Source of the DNA: Watersipora subatra
Taxonomy: Eukaryota; Bryozoa; Gymnolaemata; Cheilostomatida; Watersiporidae
Assembly: GCF_963576615.1 (NCBI RefSeq)
Contig: NC_088709.1
Span: forward strand, 22,461,243 to 22,525,242
Length of the DNA stretch: 64,000 nucleotides
Direction of reading: 5' to 3'
Shown here: positions 1-9,184 of the stretch, piece after piece
Numbering within the stretch: the first letter of the stretch is position 1
Layout of the letters: each line of letters begins with the position of its first letter
Notes under the pieces: model-generated
What the model was told of the DNA's origin: nothing
What the model saw: only the letters and a program-made list of their open reading frames with translations
The model's database searches: none
Program-made: the position numbers and the translations under genes

Positions 1-179
1 CTCCTCTTCCTATCAGGTTGAGATTTGGAACCCGGCTAACTACGAAGTTTAAAGCAAAATGATTTCCCTTTACGGTTTTAGTATTCAGCTGGCACTGTCC
101 AATTACTTCAATTGGATGTTTTGAAGCAGATTCGTAGTTTGTCGTTGTTGTAGAGAGTATAGGTTTTCCAAGTTTACAC

Positions 180-612
180 CGGACTTTCTCAGTGATGAAG
201 TTGTCACAGGCTCCTGTATCTAACTCCATTTCTACGATCTGTTCCTCTATCTCAATACTCTTTTGAAGTTGTTCTATATGTATTCTTCGAATAGTTTTAA
301 GCTGTTTTTTTGATGTAGATTCCTGTGCTATAGGCCTTTTATTAGTAGTTGCTTTTCTTTTTCGGCAGGCAACTTCTAGATGTCCTAACTTCTGGCAAAA
401 ATTACATGTAGCAGATCTGTATGTATATTCCTTAGCAGTATGTGTAGTTTATTGCATCTGTAGCAATTGAAAGTTGTCTGTCTTGCTTCTTTGTATTTTG
501 AAGTTCTTGTTGGTGTCTTAGTTCTATGATCTGGTTGTACCTTGTTGACTTTTTGTTGCTCTCCATATACGGTTTCCTTGGCTATCTTGGCTGCATCCTC
601 TGTTTCTGTCAA
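180..612 (-). pseudogene. Zinc-knuckle and aspartic-protease segment of the same element
   Basis: From about 612 the frame reads TETEDAAKIAKETVYG and reaches a first knuckle (CYRCNKLH). It then needs another one-base shift to reach the second knuckle CNFCQKLGHLEVAC (CX2CX4HX4C, about 365-410). Downstream, EMELDTGACDNFI (about 205-240) is a retropepsin active-site motif. Nucleocapsid followed by protease is the usual Ty3/gypsy order. The two frame breaks indicate decay. Confidence 0.7.
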
Positions 613-1246
613 TAGCTCTTCTAAAAGATAGCTCAGTTTCTTTTACTTTGAACAGTGCTTTGAGAACTGCTTCATTATTTACTGAGCAGACAAACCGTGT
701 TCTCATAGCTTCATCTAATGGATCATCAATATTAGAAAAGTCACATGTGGTCGCTTCCTGTCTAATTTTATTCGCTAATTCATGAACAGTTTCTCCAGGT
801 TTCCTTTTCATAGTACTCCAGAATTTATATCGCTCGGGTACTAAAAATCGTGTGGGATCATATTGTTCTTTTAAGAAGTTATTTATTTCCTCCATGGTAA
901 CTTCATTTATAAGTTTTGGAGTCTCCAGTTGGCCAGCCATGTTGCTGATCTGTTTGTAGAGAACAGGTGACTGATTAATTAAGAACATGTTAGCTGTTCT
1001 CTCTTCAGGTATTGAGTGAGCTGCTACAAAAGTGTCATATCGATTCATGTAATCAGTTAATAGTTCGGTAGCTGAATCATACTCTGAAAACTTAGGTAAG
1101 GCAGCCGATGGTGCTAGCTTAGCTGCTGTTTCGGTTTGACCTTTCACCAGTAGTTTCATGAGTTTCCTATTTTCTTCCAGATAAGCTTGTTGTTGTTCTT
1201 GATGAGCTGTAATTACTTCAATTAAGCTATCCATTTCCGAAGACAT
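524..1246 (-). pseudogene. Gag (capsid region) of the left LTR element
   Basis: About 240 codons from an ATG (MSSEMDSL) at 1246; an in-frame upstream GTG is less likely as start. An N-terminal stretch of predicted helix (EEN, KLMKLL) leads into a Gag-type capsid region with the pattern F..Y...T...ANMFLINQSP and later KFWSTMKRKPGETVHELA, which is typical of retrotransposon Gag. The last 20 or so residues are out-of-frame sequence: the true frame shifts by one base near 612. Gag would package the element RNA in cytoplasmic particles. Confidence is high that this is Gag and that this copy is broken. Confidence 0.75.
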
Positions 1247-1323
1247 ACTTGTATACACTGAGAATGCTGTATAGGTTCTGGGTTATATTCTTGTAAGAAT
1301 CTCAGTTGTACTGCTTAAGAATA

Positions 1324-1340
1324 TCCCATCCTTGTCACCA
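1324..1340 (-). other. Candidate primer-binding site
   Basis: On the minus strand TGGTGACAAGGATGGGA begins 8 bases inside the LTR. The TGG start is required for pairing with a tRNA CCA end. I could not assign the tRNA. Confidence 0.4.
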
Positions 1341-1348
1341 ATAACTTC

Positions 1349-1566
1349 TGTTATGTTCCTGTATGAATAATAGCACAAGATGTGGTTTATTCACTCTCAT
1401 AGTATGTATTGCACTGTTGCCTTCCAGACCTAGTTTATATAAGCCTGAGCTATGGCTATGTAATAAATAGCTAAACAAAAGCATTACTTGTATTAGAATA
1501 TTTAGCTATATTAGAATAGATTGCGCAAAGTTAGCTTGACTTAAGCTTTATGATGGCAATCTAACA
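1349..1566 (-). repeat. Putative LTR (218 bp)
   Basis: The segment starts TGTTA and ends TAACA on either strand (short inverted ends). On the minus strand it carries a TATA-like CTTATATAAAC (about 1433-1443), followed some 45 bases later by AATAAA (1386-1391), the promoter and polyadenylation arrangement expected of an LTR. Its 3' edge sits 8 bases from a possible primer-binding site. The partner LTR lies outside the window, so the limits are inferred. Confidence 0.6.
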
Positions 1567-2090
1567 ACTACCTCAAACTAGAAACTAGCCGCTAGGAAGA
1601 TTTAGTAAACATAGCTGAGCTCCAACTCTTTTAAAATCATCACCGGGGCTTTGGGTTAAGCCCAATGCCAATGCGTCACACTTCTTTACAAAATTATTCA
1701 AGGTTGTCACAAGCTTTTCGGAATTTGGCACGGTGTCATCATCGCAAAAATCTCTTTTGCAGGTCTTTACATTGAAAAAACACATAACTTACCACAAGTT
1801 GTTGGTTCACCAAAGGCCTCCAAATCGATGAACACTCATGAAAACCTCTGGATTCAGTCAAAAATTTATAGCTTGGCATGATCAACATAACTTTCCTAGC
1901 CAAACAGAAACTTAAACACGTGGTATACGCACAGGAAAGTTTTACTCTATCGCTAGCTGATTTCACGGATTAATTTATTCGCGAATGTTTTCATCCGTGA
2001 ATAATTTAGTCCGCGAATATGCAGGAAAAGAATGTTTTTGCGAAATTTAACTCCGCAAATAATTTCATCCTGTAGAGTATATTATAACTA
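1567..2090. other. No confident gene
   Basis: Two overlapping minus-strand open stretches (1585-1785 and 1739-1966) are present. The second ends near a good splice-donor-like GTAAGT (about 1795), so an exon is possible, but I recognise no family and see no partner exon. Confidence 0.3.
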
Positions 2091-2753
2091 CAGTAAGTCT
2101 TTATGCTCAAGCCGCGCGGCTTGTCGTTGAGTGCGGCTTCTGGTTCAAGGTAATAAGCCGTGACTAAATCCAAGTTTTTAAAACTTACGTGAGGCTTAGG
2201 GCGGCTACTCGAAAAATGCGGTCTCTGTTCAGTTCCGCGCTATAACCATAGAACCGCAGTCATGATACACTTTTATGTACGGGATTTTGGCGACCTACTC
2301 GTTTATTTTCAGGGTCATGCTTATGGAATACTTTAGACTAACGGAGAATTTATTGCTAATGTTTAGCTCACCACAGTCGTAGGTCATTAAAACCGTTTCA
2401 TTTCTGACCGCATATTTCTATAAACATGAAGCCTTCTAACAGCGCAATAAAAATTTAGCTGAGACATGACAAAAAGTTGTTGATGCCAGGGTTTAGAAAT
2501 TTTAATTCGAACTTGGAAGTAAAAGAAAATTCTTTTCACATGTACTGATGTAGCCTGTTTTTTTATTCAAGTGTACTGGGTATAACGAAACCCTTCTCAA
2601 CACTCTCGCTCATGAAAGGGGTCAAGGACGACAAAACCTCGGTCATTAGCCGCGGTCTTTGAGCATATGCGGCTTGTTGGAGGATTATTTTTTCTTTCGT
2701 GAATCATCTGGTTTTGAGCACAAGCTGCGCGGCTTGAGCATGAGGACTTACGG
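2091..2753. mobile_element. TA-flanked MITE-like element (mariner type?)
   Basis: Inverted ends of about 35 bases match almost fully: left CAGTAAGTCTTTATGCTCAA and the complement of the right end CCGTAAGTCCTCATGCTCAA, both continuing with GCCGCGCGGCTTG-like sequence. TA dinucleotides flank both sides (2089-2090 and 2754-2755), as expected for Tc1/mariner-type target duplication. The interior has no transposase, so it is non-autonomous. Confidence 0.7.
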
Positions 2754-2761
2754 TATATATA

Positions 2762-3998
2762 CTGTAAAACCTCTATTTGAACACAATGACGCTCTATTTT
2801 TCAACCTGCTTCTTATAGTAACAATCAAATAGAGGTGGAATTCATATAGAGGCTGGCGTATTTTTCAAATAATTCATCAAATTCTTGGAAACCAAGTTTA
2901 ACCTTTTCATGGTCAGAGCAAATGTCACCTACATTTTGTACTCCCTTCGGGCAGAGCGGCAAGAAATATTGCAAGAAACCTGCTATCTTCTTTTCAACGT
3001 GTTACAGATTTTCAAATAAGTATGCATTGGGAAACCGAGAAATACCTCTACTAGTTGTTACCTATTGCTTGAACTTAACTTGCGATGATATTATAGCCTG
3101 TGCCCTGCTTTACAATTTGTTAGACATTTCAATTTTTAATTTCATTCTAAATATAAAGGCATATTTTTCACTGATACGTTTGCTAGAGTTTGCCGCCAAA
3201 AATGGTCTTTTTTTGTGCAATAGAAAAGGAATTATGAGCGTCGATTCGTTGTAAGCCGGGTTTAGATAACCACAAGGATCTACAGCATATGATCAAATAA
3301 TATGCCATAAATCTGCCAATTTATATGTTGTATAATAATAATAATCTATCATTTGCTGCAAATATATATTTAAGAACCAGTAGCCTAAACAAACCATGCT
3401 TATCATACATGGAGAAAAAAATTTAACATTTTGGAAACAAAAGTATTTGCATCGTTTGCTCAACCAGTTGCGTTCTGAATGTTGCTTTTGTTTGGAATGA
3501 TTTCATCTTCTTCTGACTGTTTAATAGCTCCCACAATTTATTTTGACCTCATCTCTCCTTCTGCTCTTCAGAACTAATCGATATTATTGTTTCAACAATT
3601 TTTTTAGCAAAACAAAACTTTTACGTGTTGCTAGTTGAATTCTTTTTGTGACAATAATGAGACCTTTTAGCGGCACGAAGCCCAAAATATAGCCTCAAAA
3701 TAGTAGTACAGATTTGATCGAATTGTTAAACCATTTTTCACATACATTGAAATATCCAAGTTTGAAAGTTTTAACGAAAAGACTAAACCTTTGGAGTAAC
3801 AAAACGGACTTCGACAAAAATTGAAACAACGAGAGAATTAATTCTTATCGATGTAAACGATTAATTATTAATACGATTTTGTGGACACTTCTACTAACAC
3901 TTGCTACCATGTGTTCAAAAGATCAAAGAATGTCAAAGTGGCGGTCAAATGAAGATGACGGTGAAATAAAGGGGAGCGTTCAAATAGAAGTTTTACGG
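2762..3998. mobile_element. Second TA-flanked inverted-repeat element, non-autonomous
   Basis: Left end CTGTAAAACCTCTATTTGAA and the complement of the right end CCGTAAAACTTCTATTTGAA are inverted repeats, flanked by TA at 2760-2761 and 3999-4000. The subterminal phrase CAAATAGAGGTGG recurs inside the left end. The interior open frame at 2922-3254 (110 codons, plus) resembles nothing I know and is probably chance. A related end occurs at 62230. Confidence 0.65.
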
Positions 3999-4000
3999 TA

Positions 4001-6027
4001 AGTGGAATGTACCTGTAATTTTATTATATGATGTTGCTCTTCTTACTAAGCTTCACTTGATTTTATAATCTATGCTTCAGTCTTTCATCTCCATATATGC
4101 TAAACTCGGTTAATATTTGGTTTTTTGCACTCATTTCTAAAACTTTACATGTGATTGTAATCATGTTGTTTGAAGGTGGTATCTGCCAATCCTATGTCGC
4201 GCTCATCTGGTAATTTATCTTTGGTGGTGACTGTTGCTCTGTATATAATTGACTTGCTGAGCCAAGTCGATCTGGTCGTAGAATAGACAAGCGCGCAACC
4301 TTTCATAGTACGCTGTGTAACAACCTATTTCTTTTGATTATACTGGTCAAAAAATAAAAAAATATTATTATGTGATGGCTCAGTTTTCATTCGATATTTT
4401 GAGGATTGGAATTTTTCATTCCAGAAAGATGTCGTAAATGTAGATGTCATAAGCTGCATGGTGATGTAACTTGTTATTTTCTTGAGGTCGATCTGTACAA
4501 GGCTGATATCAGATATAAGGCCATTAACTTTTTTATTGATTACGTATATTGGCAAGTATAAATATGTTTACACAATGTTTGCAGGCATATCTTTGTAAAG
4601 TCAAGTAATTATCATAAACGATATGTATTTCAAGATGGAACACGAGTAACTTTCTCAGTAATAATATTTCTATTCAGCCCATTTGCTCAAAAAAAACTTC
4701 AAATTATCATCGCCAGGATTCCTTTTTGGAATAGCGTGTTTTTTCAAACTTAATGCCTAAACCTGTATTTTTGGTAGCAAGTTGGGGCTGCAAATGTTAG
4801 GTGACTAATTATAAACACCTGGGGGTTGCGGAGGCGGTGTAAGTCCCCCAATGGGGTTCAGAGCAGCGTCACAAAGCTCTGGACTTTTTAAGCATCAACA
4901 ACCCTCAAAGTATGCATAAATGCAATCAATTGTAAGCATCAAAATTCACTATCAAAATAAAATTATGAGAGTCATTGATTGATTGATTAAGAATGACCAG
5001 AGTGTATTGCTCATGATCGGCCTGTTTATTTTTAGTGGCAGAATCAACCAAGACACCTAATTACTACACCACAAGGCTTATCTGGAGAAGACTGCAGTTA
5101 ATTTTGGTTTGTTTATTCATTGTAGTCAGTGTTCATCTAAACAGCTAAAAGCTCTTTATCTCTCAACAAAAGGGCTTTTTGAAGCAAGTTTGCAATGGCG
5201 CAAGTTTTATATGACAAGGAAAATTCAAGTTTGGGGGTCTTCTTCACACCCACCCTATAAGCAATAAAGTTCAGTTTCCAAGTCTCTTTCACTACTGCAA
5301 GCTGATGTATTGGCTCAGGTTACCTTCTCTTAGTGGCCGGAAGCCGTTGCGTGGGCTTCTAGACAGTGTGTTAGTTTATTTATAATTACTCCGCTTTCGC
5401 TTCAGATAGACCAATAAGATCTGGCCTTCATGAAAACAAGCTTATTGCTAATGATATAAACTAATTAACAGGCCTCTCGCTACCGGCTCACTGATTATCA
5501 AACAAAAGTTCACTGCGGAAATTGCACATAAAAAACTATACATTTACCTCAATCGTTCAAGCTGTAGAAGATTCTAACATTTTTAGCCATTGGGACTCTA
5601 GTAACTCTATATCGAGTGATTTGGACTCTTCTAGTGCATGTATTTCATGTGAAAAATTGTAAAAGTAAACGAATATTAAGGTGACAGTCAAAATACGACT
5701 ATCAAAATCGCTGCCAAAATAGTGTTGGTGAAGTTTGTAAAAAACTTTACCATTTTCAAACGAAGTTACACGTATTTCAAGTTTTTTTAATTTTCTAATA
5801 GCATATCTTTTTTCAACAACTTGTTTTTTAAATCAAGGAGATATATTCATTCTTTCTCAAGCTATCACAAAAGTAAATTAATTGTTGGAAATTCCAAATG
5901 AATGAGCTTAGACTGCAATTCTTAGTGCTTAACCGCCGAAAATCATTAAAAAGTTGGGGCGGTTTAGCCGCCCCACAGAATACGAACCTGTTAATGCCTT
6001 AAATCTTGACAAGAAGATCACCTAAAG
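4001..6027. other. No gene seen
   Basis: AT-rich sequence with only short open stretches. A GC-rich island at about 4829-4860 and a small perfect hairpin at 5956-5974 (7-bp stem GGGGCGG/CCGCCCC, loop TTTAG) stand out but have no assigned role. Confidence 0.5.
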
Positions 6028-6583
6028 CAGGAGTGTCCAAAATTTTTGCCAAGGGGGCCATATTTGTCGCGTTAAAAGTTTGAGGGCCAACCTTGGCGAA
6101 CATTTTTTACATCTAACAGAAATTAATTTAAATAAATTTTACCGAGCCAATATGTGTTTCATATTCCCTTTTTTAGTTCTATTTCAGCTATTGTAAGCAT
6201 GTGTTTTGGTTCGTTTGAAGCATGCATATCAAAATTGCATTGACAATATAATTGAAATTTAATAATCACCTAACTTCACTCTTTTTACACTAACTTTTTT
6301 GTAACAGTTGAACAAAGTAATATTACTCTTGGTTACAAATTACATTTGAAACGTGAAACAATATCTTACAATGGCAGTTTAATATTTATAGCCTTTTTAA
6401 ACACAATTACAGAAAAATGAACAAGCAATAGGCATATCAACAAATTAAGGGCTCATTTAAAATATGACAGTGCTATAAATATTGATTACAATCTTAAATG
6501 TTTAACACGCAGGTGACACTGCTTCTGCCCAATTTATTAACCCTTTGAACTATGGTCGTTTTTGTCAGCGGTGTCAGTAACTC

Positions 6584-7192
6584 TGTTATAGTTTCTGTTA
6601 CTGCTTTTAATTACTGAGACAATGCTATAACAACACTATATCAAACTCAGCGTAGCTATTTCAATCAATCAAGATTATTGATAAATGCAATCAATGTAAT
6701 AATTCCAAATACCTGTTGTAGCGTTCTTGAGTTGATCTCGGTCCCAGTGCGTCCACCAGGTTGGAAATCCGGACTCCAAAAGAATACCTTTTTGTCCTCC
6801 AGATCTCCCACCTCAGGTTGGTTAGTGACGCTCTGCCTGCGTGTACCAATCCTATTGGATCTTTCTTGAAACCTGGAAGTTCTAGCCTGAGACGAAACAG
6901 TAGATAAGATGATCAATAACACTGATGAAGTCGTTTGTAGAATATTGAGATTCTAGGCTGCCCTCCGCTTTCTAACTTTAGCTAGATTACACAGTTAAGA
7001 TTGACGTTGTTGCTGACATAAATCACTGTTCGTGTCTGACTGCAATTGATACCTTTAAGGCACCATTGAGTACCAATATATCACTTATTCTGACGGTTCC
7101 TCTTCCTACGAATAGTGTGAGTCAGTATCAGCAACTACCCATTGTTCAATACATATATAGAATCCGTCTTACATTCAATTCCAGCTATAACA
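6584..7192 (-). repeat. 3' LTR of the large retroelement
   Basis: 609 bp starting TGTTATAG and ending CTATAACA, matching 18202-18810 base for base by eye. Being in direct orientation it also lies immediately upstream of the plus-strand gene at 7368 and could contribute to its transcription; that is inference. Confidence 0.95.
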
Positions 7193-7367
7193 GTTCACCC
7201 GGAGTTAAGATTGTCAGTCCCTGACATTTAACTTAAACCAAGCCGGATATCATGTATTAGTACAACCGAATGTGTTCGAGGAAATCGTCGTAGGCCACCG
7301 TAGGGGAGGAGTTTTGCGATATCATTTGCTAATACCTGTCCGTATAATACCGTAATATTATTTCAAC
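7193..7367. other. Spacer between 3' LTR and antisense gene; polypurine tract expected but not evident
   Basis: For a minus-strand element the polypurine tract should abut position 7193 on the minus strand, but the sequence there (CTTAACTCCGGGTGAAC) is mixed. A purine run (GTAGGGGAGGAG, about 7299-7310) is on the plus strand and 100 bases away. TATA-like GTATAATA (about 7342) lies 25 bases before the antisense ATG. Confidence 0.4.
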
Positions 7368-8608
7368 ATGTCTAACGTATTCTTCTTCGTTGTACTTCTT
7401 GCTAGTGTAGTCGCGGTTCATGAGTATGTAAGTACTTAATTTTCCAAATCCATATACCGATGATATACATATATAAATAGTCTGCACTAGAAACCCATAA
7501 ACCAAAAGTAAAATGAAATGGAAAAAGAAATATAACAGATAAATGAGTCATACGGGTTACTCTATAAAAGTATAAAACGTCTTATTCGAGTTTTAGCTCG
7601 TAAGACTTCTTATCCATTAAAATACATTATAAAGTTATGAATATGTTAAGAACTCGTGGTTGGAGCCCCATTAAGTAATTCTAATTCTATGGTTTACAAT
7701 GAATATAGTCGAGATATAACAATTAGGAAACATTGCGTTAGTACAACACGTGCTAATCTCAGAAATAGGCATATATATATGTACCAGTGTACATCAGCCT
7801 ATATATATATATTTTTTTTTCTCGTTAGTATGGTTTGGAACTTGTATTATTATTTTTTTTTTTTTTTATATATATGCATGTAATCTGGTGATAAAATGGA
7901 GTTTAATAGTTAATAAGCTCAGCTAGAACGTGAGGTTAAATCATAATAAAAAACAAAAAGTTCTCAACTGCACCATAGAATCAGAATATTATGGGCTCGG
8001 ACTAGAAAATAAGATTGGAGAAAGAATTTCCACGTTTTGAACTTCTCCAATCTAATTAGTCTGCCGTTTTTCTATCGTGAAATTTCATTAAAATTCATAT
8101 ATACTACTAAAAATTTACTAACACGATTCCAAACAGGGTTGCCCCCACAACTGCAAATGTTTCCACGAGGTGTGGGACTGTCGAACGTCGCCACCCACCA
8201 CCTCAACTTCTCCACCTACCTCTATTTCGAATACTCACCATACCACTGCGGCATCCGACTATCACTCCACTACAACCGACCTACCTGTCTCCATTGGTGA
8301 GCCAAACCTGACCACCACTTCCATTTCTCCCATTAATGTTACGGGTGCTGTGGAAACACTGCAATACTTTACCAAAGAAAGAGTAAATATTGGTATGTCA
8401 TAAATATTATGAAAAAAGTATCTTCTTTCAGTCTCGTACTATTCTCAAACACTTTTTATTTGTAGATTGGAATATACTAGGCCCCGTCATTGCGGTGGCT
8501 GGGATTTTGTTGGCTGTCGTATGTTGGTGCTGTTTTAGAAAATACTCCAATAGACGGCAATCATCAATAACTCTGAATCTGCACAGACAAAGCCCTGAAG
8601 AGGCTTGA
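7368..8608 (+). CDS. Antisense spliced gene inside the retroelement: small type I membrane glycoprotein (form with last exon a)
   Basis: Three exons: 7368-7427, 8137-8392, 8466-8608 (152 residues). Exon 1 is a signal peptide (MSNVFFFVVLLASVVAVHEY) ending at a consensus GTAAGT donor. Intron 1 (709 nt) ends with a perfect TACTAAC branch site and CAG; intron 2 is 73 nt (GTATGT...TTTGTAG). Exon 2 opens with GCPHNCKCFHEVWDC, the CPxxCxCx6C pattern of an LRRNT cysteine cap, then a Thr/Ser/Pro-rich mucin-like stalk with two N-glycosylation sequons (NLT, NVT). Exon 3a starts in phase and encodes a transmembrane segment (VIAVAGILLAVVCWCC) and a 20-residue basic tail. AATAAA follows at 8661. It runs opposite to gag-pol, within the element. 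Function unknown; adhesion, receptor or superinfection roles are only guesses. Confidence 0.7.
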
Positions 8609-8660
8609 TTTGAATTTCTGGCTTATTAAGTGCCTTTTGTGTTTGATATATATATATTTG

Positions 8661-8666
8661 AATAAA
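8661..8666 (+). promoter_or_regulatory. Polyadenylation signal after exon a
   Basis: AATAAA 53 bases after the exon-a stop codon. Its use would truncate the transcript before exon b, a simple way of choosing between the two ends. Confidence 0.5.
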
Positions 8667-8738
8667 TAATCTATGGTTTGGGTACCCTTCTGTGATACTT
8701 GATTTCCTCAAGTGTTGATAGCAATAATTTTATTTTAG

Positions 8739-8839
8739 ACCCGATCATTCTGGACATCCTCCTTATATGTGGGATGCTATTAAGTATTCCCGTGATATTC
8801 CTACTGATAACCTGCTACCACCGCGCAAGAGAGCAGTAG
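8739..8839 (+). CDS. Alternative last exon b of the antisense glycoprotein gene
   Basis: A TTTTATTTTAG acceptor (ending 8738) opens a 101-base exon in the same phase as exon 3a. Joined to exon 2 it also creates an initial Asp codon and then ILDILLICGMLLSIPVIFLL, a second transmembrane segment, with a short basic tail (CYHRAREQ) and stop at 8837-8839. Agreement in phase, first residue, membrane segment and length argues for mutually exclusive terminal exons rather than chance. AATAAA occurs downstream at 9057-9062. RNA evidence is lacking. Confidence 0.55.
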
Positions 8840-9056
8840 TATTGCAAAGCTTCAAATGCTATGCTGTGCCAAAATGCTTAATTGCCTGAATATATCTGTT
8901 TTTTAAACAAAATAGTTGCATGTTGCTTAACTATGATAATACTACTAGTGAACTCAAAGTATAATGCAAGATATATCCTATGAGCACATCGTAAACTAAT
9001 TATGATCATGCCCCTGTAAAAAATGAATTTACTCCGTAAATTGCATAATAAGATTA

Positions 9057-9062
9057 AATAAA
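9057..9062 (+). promoter_or_regulatory. Polyadenylation signal after exon b
   Basis: AATAAA in an A-rich stretch 218 bases after the exon-b stop codon and 123 bases before the end of the convergent pol frame. Confidence 0.4.
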
Positions 9063-9184
9063 ACAACTACTTAAACCCAATCTTGACTTTATTATGTACG
9101 TATATGTTTACATATATATAGGTATATCTTGACAGCTAAATATGATACATTGATCCTGATTCTTCTGATTAGCGAGGTGAGAGT

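Larger units (their letters stand above)
1..1566 (-). mobile_element. Ty3/gypsy-like LTR retroelement, 5' portion, decayed, cut by window edge
   Basis: Reading leftwards on the minus strand one finds an LTR (1349-1566), a possible primer-binding site (1324-1340), a Gag reading frame (524-1246), two CCHC knuckles and a retroviral-type aspartic protease with the DTGA motif near 215-225. Reverse transcriptase and integrase would lie beyond position 1. At least two single-base frame shifts (near 612 and near 440) separate the Gag, first-knuckle and second-knuckle/protease frames, so this copy looks dead. The order Gag-knuckle-protease and the short LTR fit Ty3/gypsy; that assignment is family knowledge and cannot be confirmed without the RT. 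Confidence 0.8.

Noticed and set aside
2922-3254. 110-codon gene in the TA-flanked element
   Set aside because: No homology, biased composition or splice context; likely chance in AT-rich sequence.
6665-6922. 85-codon minus-strand frame inside the LTR with a hydrophobic start (duplicated at 18283-18540)
   Set aside because: Starts at GTG/TTG, not ATG, and is identical in both LTRs simply because the LTRs are identical. A splice acceptor-like CTGTTTCGTCTCAG within it is noted but unsupported.
8037-8403. Two overlapping plus-strand frames across 8037-8300 and 8170-8403 as stand-alone genes
   Set aside because: They are partial or shifted readings over intron 1 and exon 2; the three-exon model with good splice sites explains the region better.
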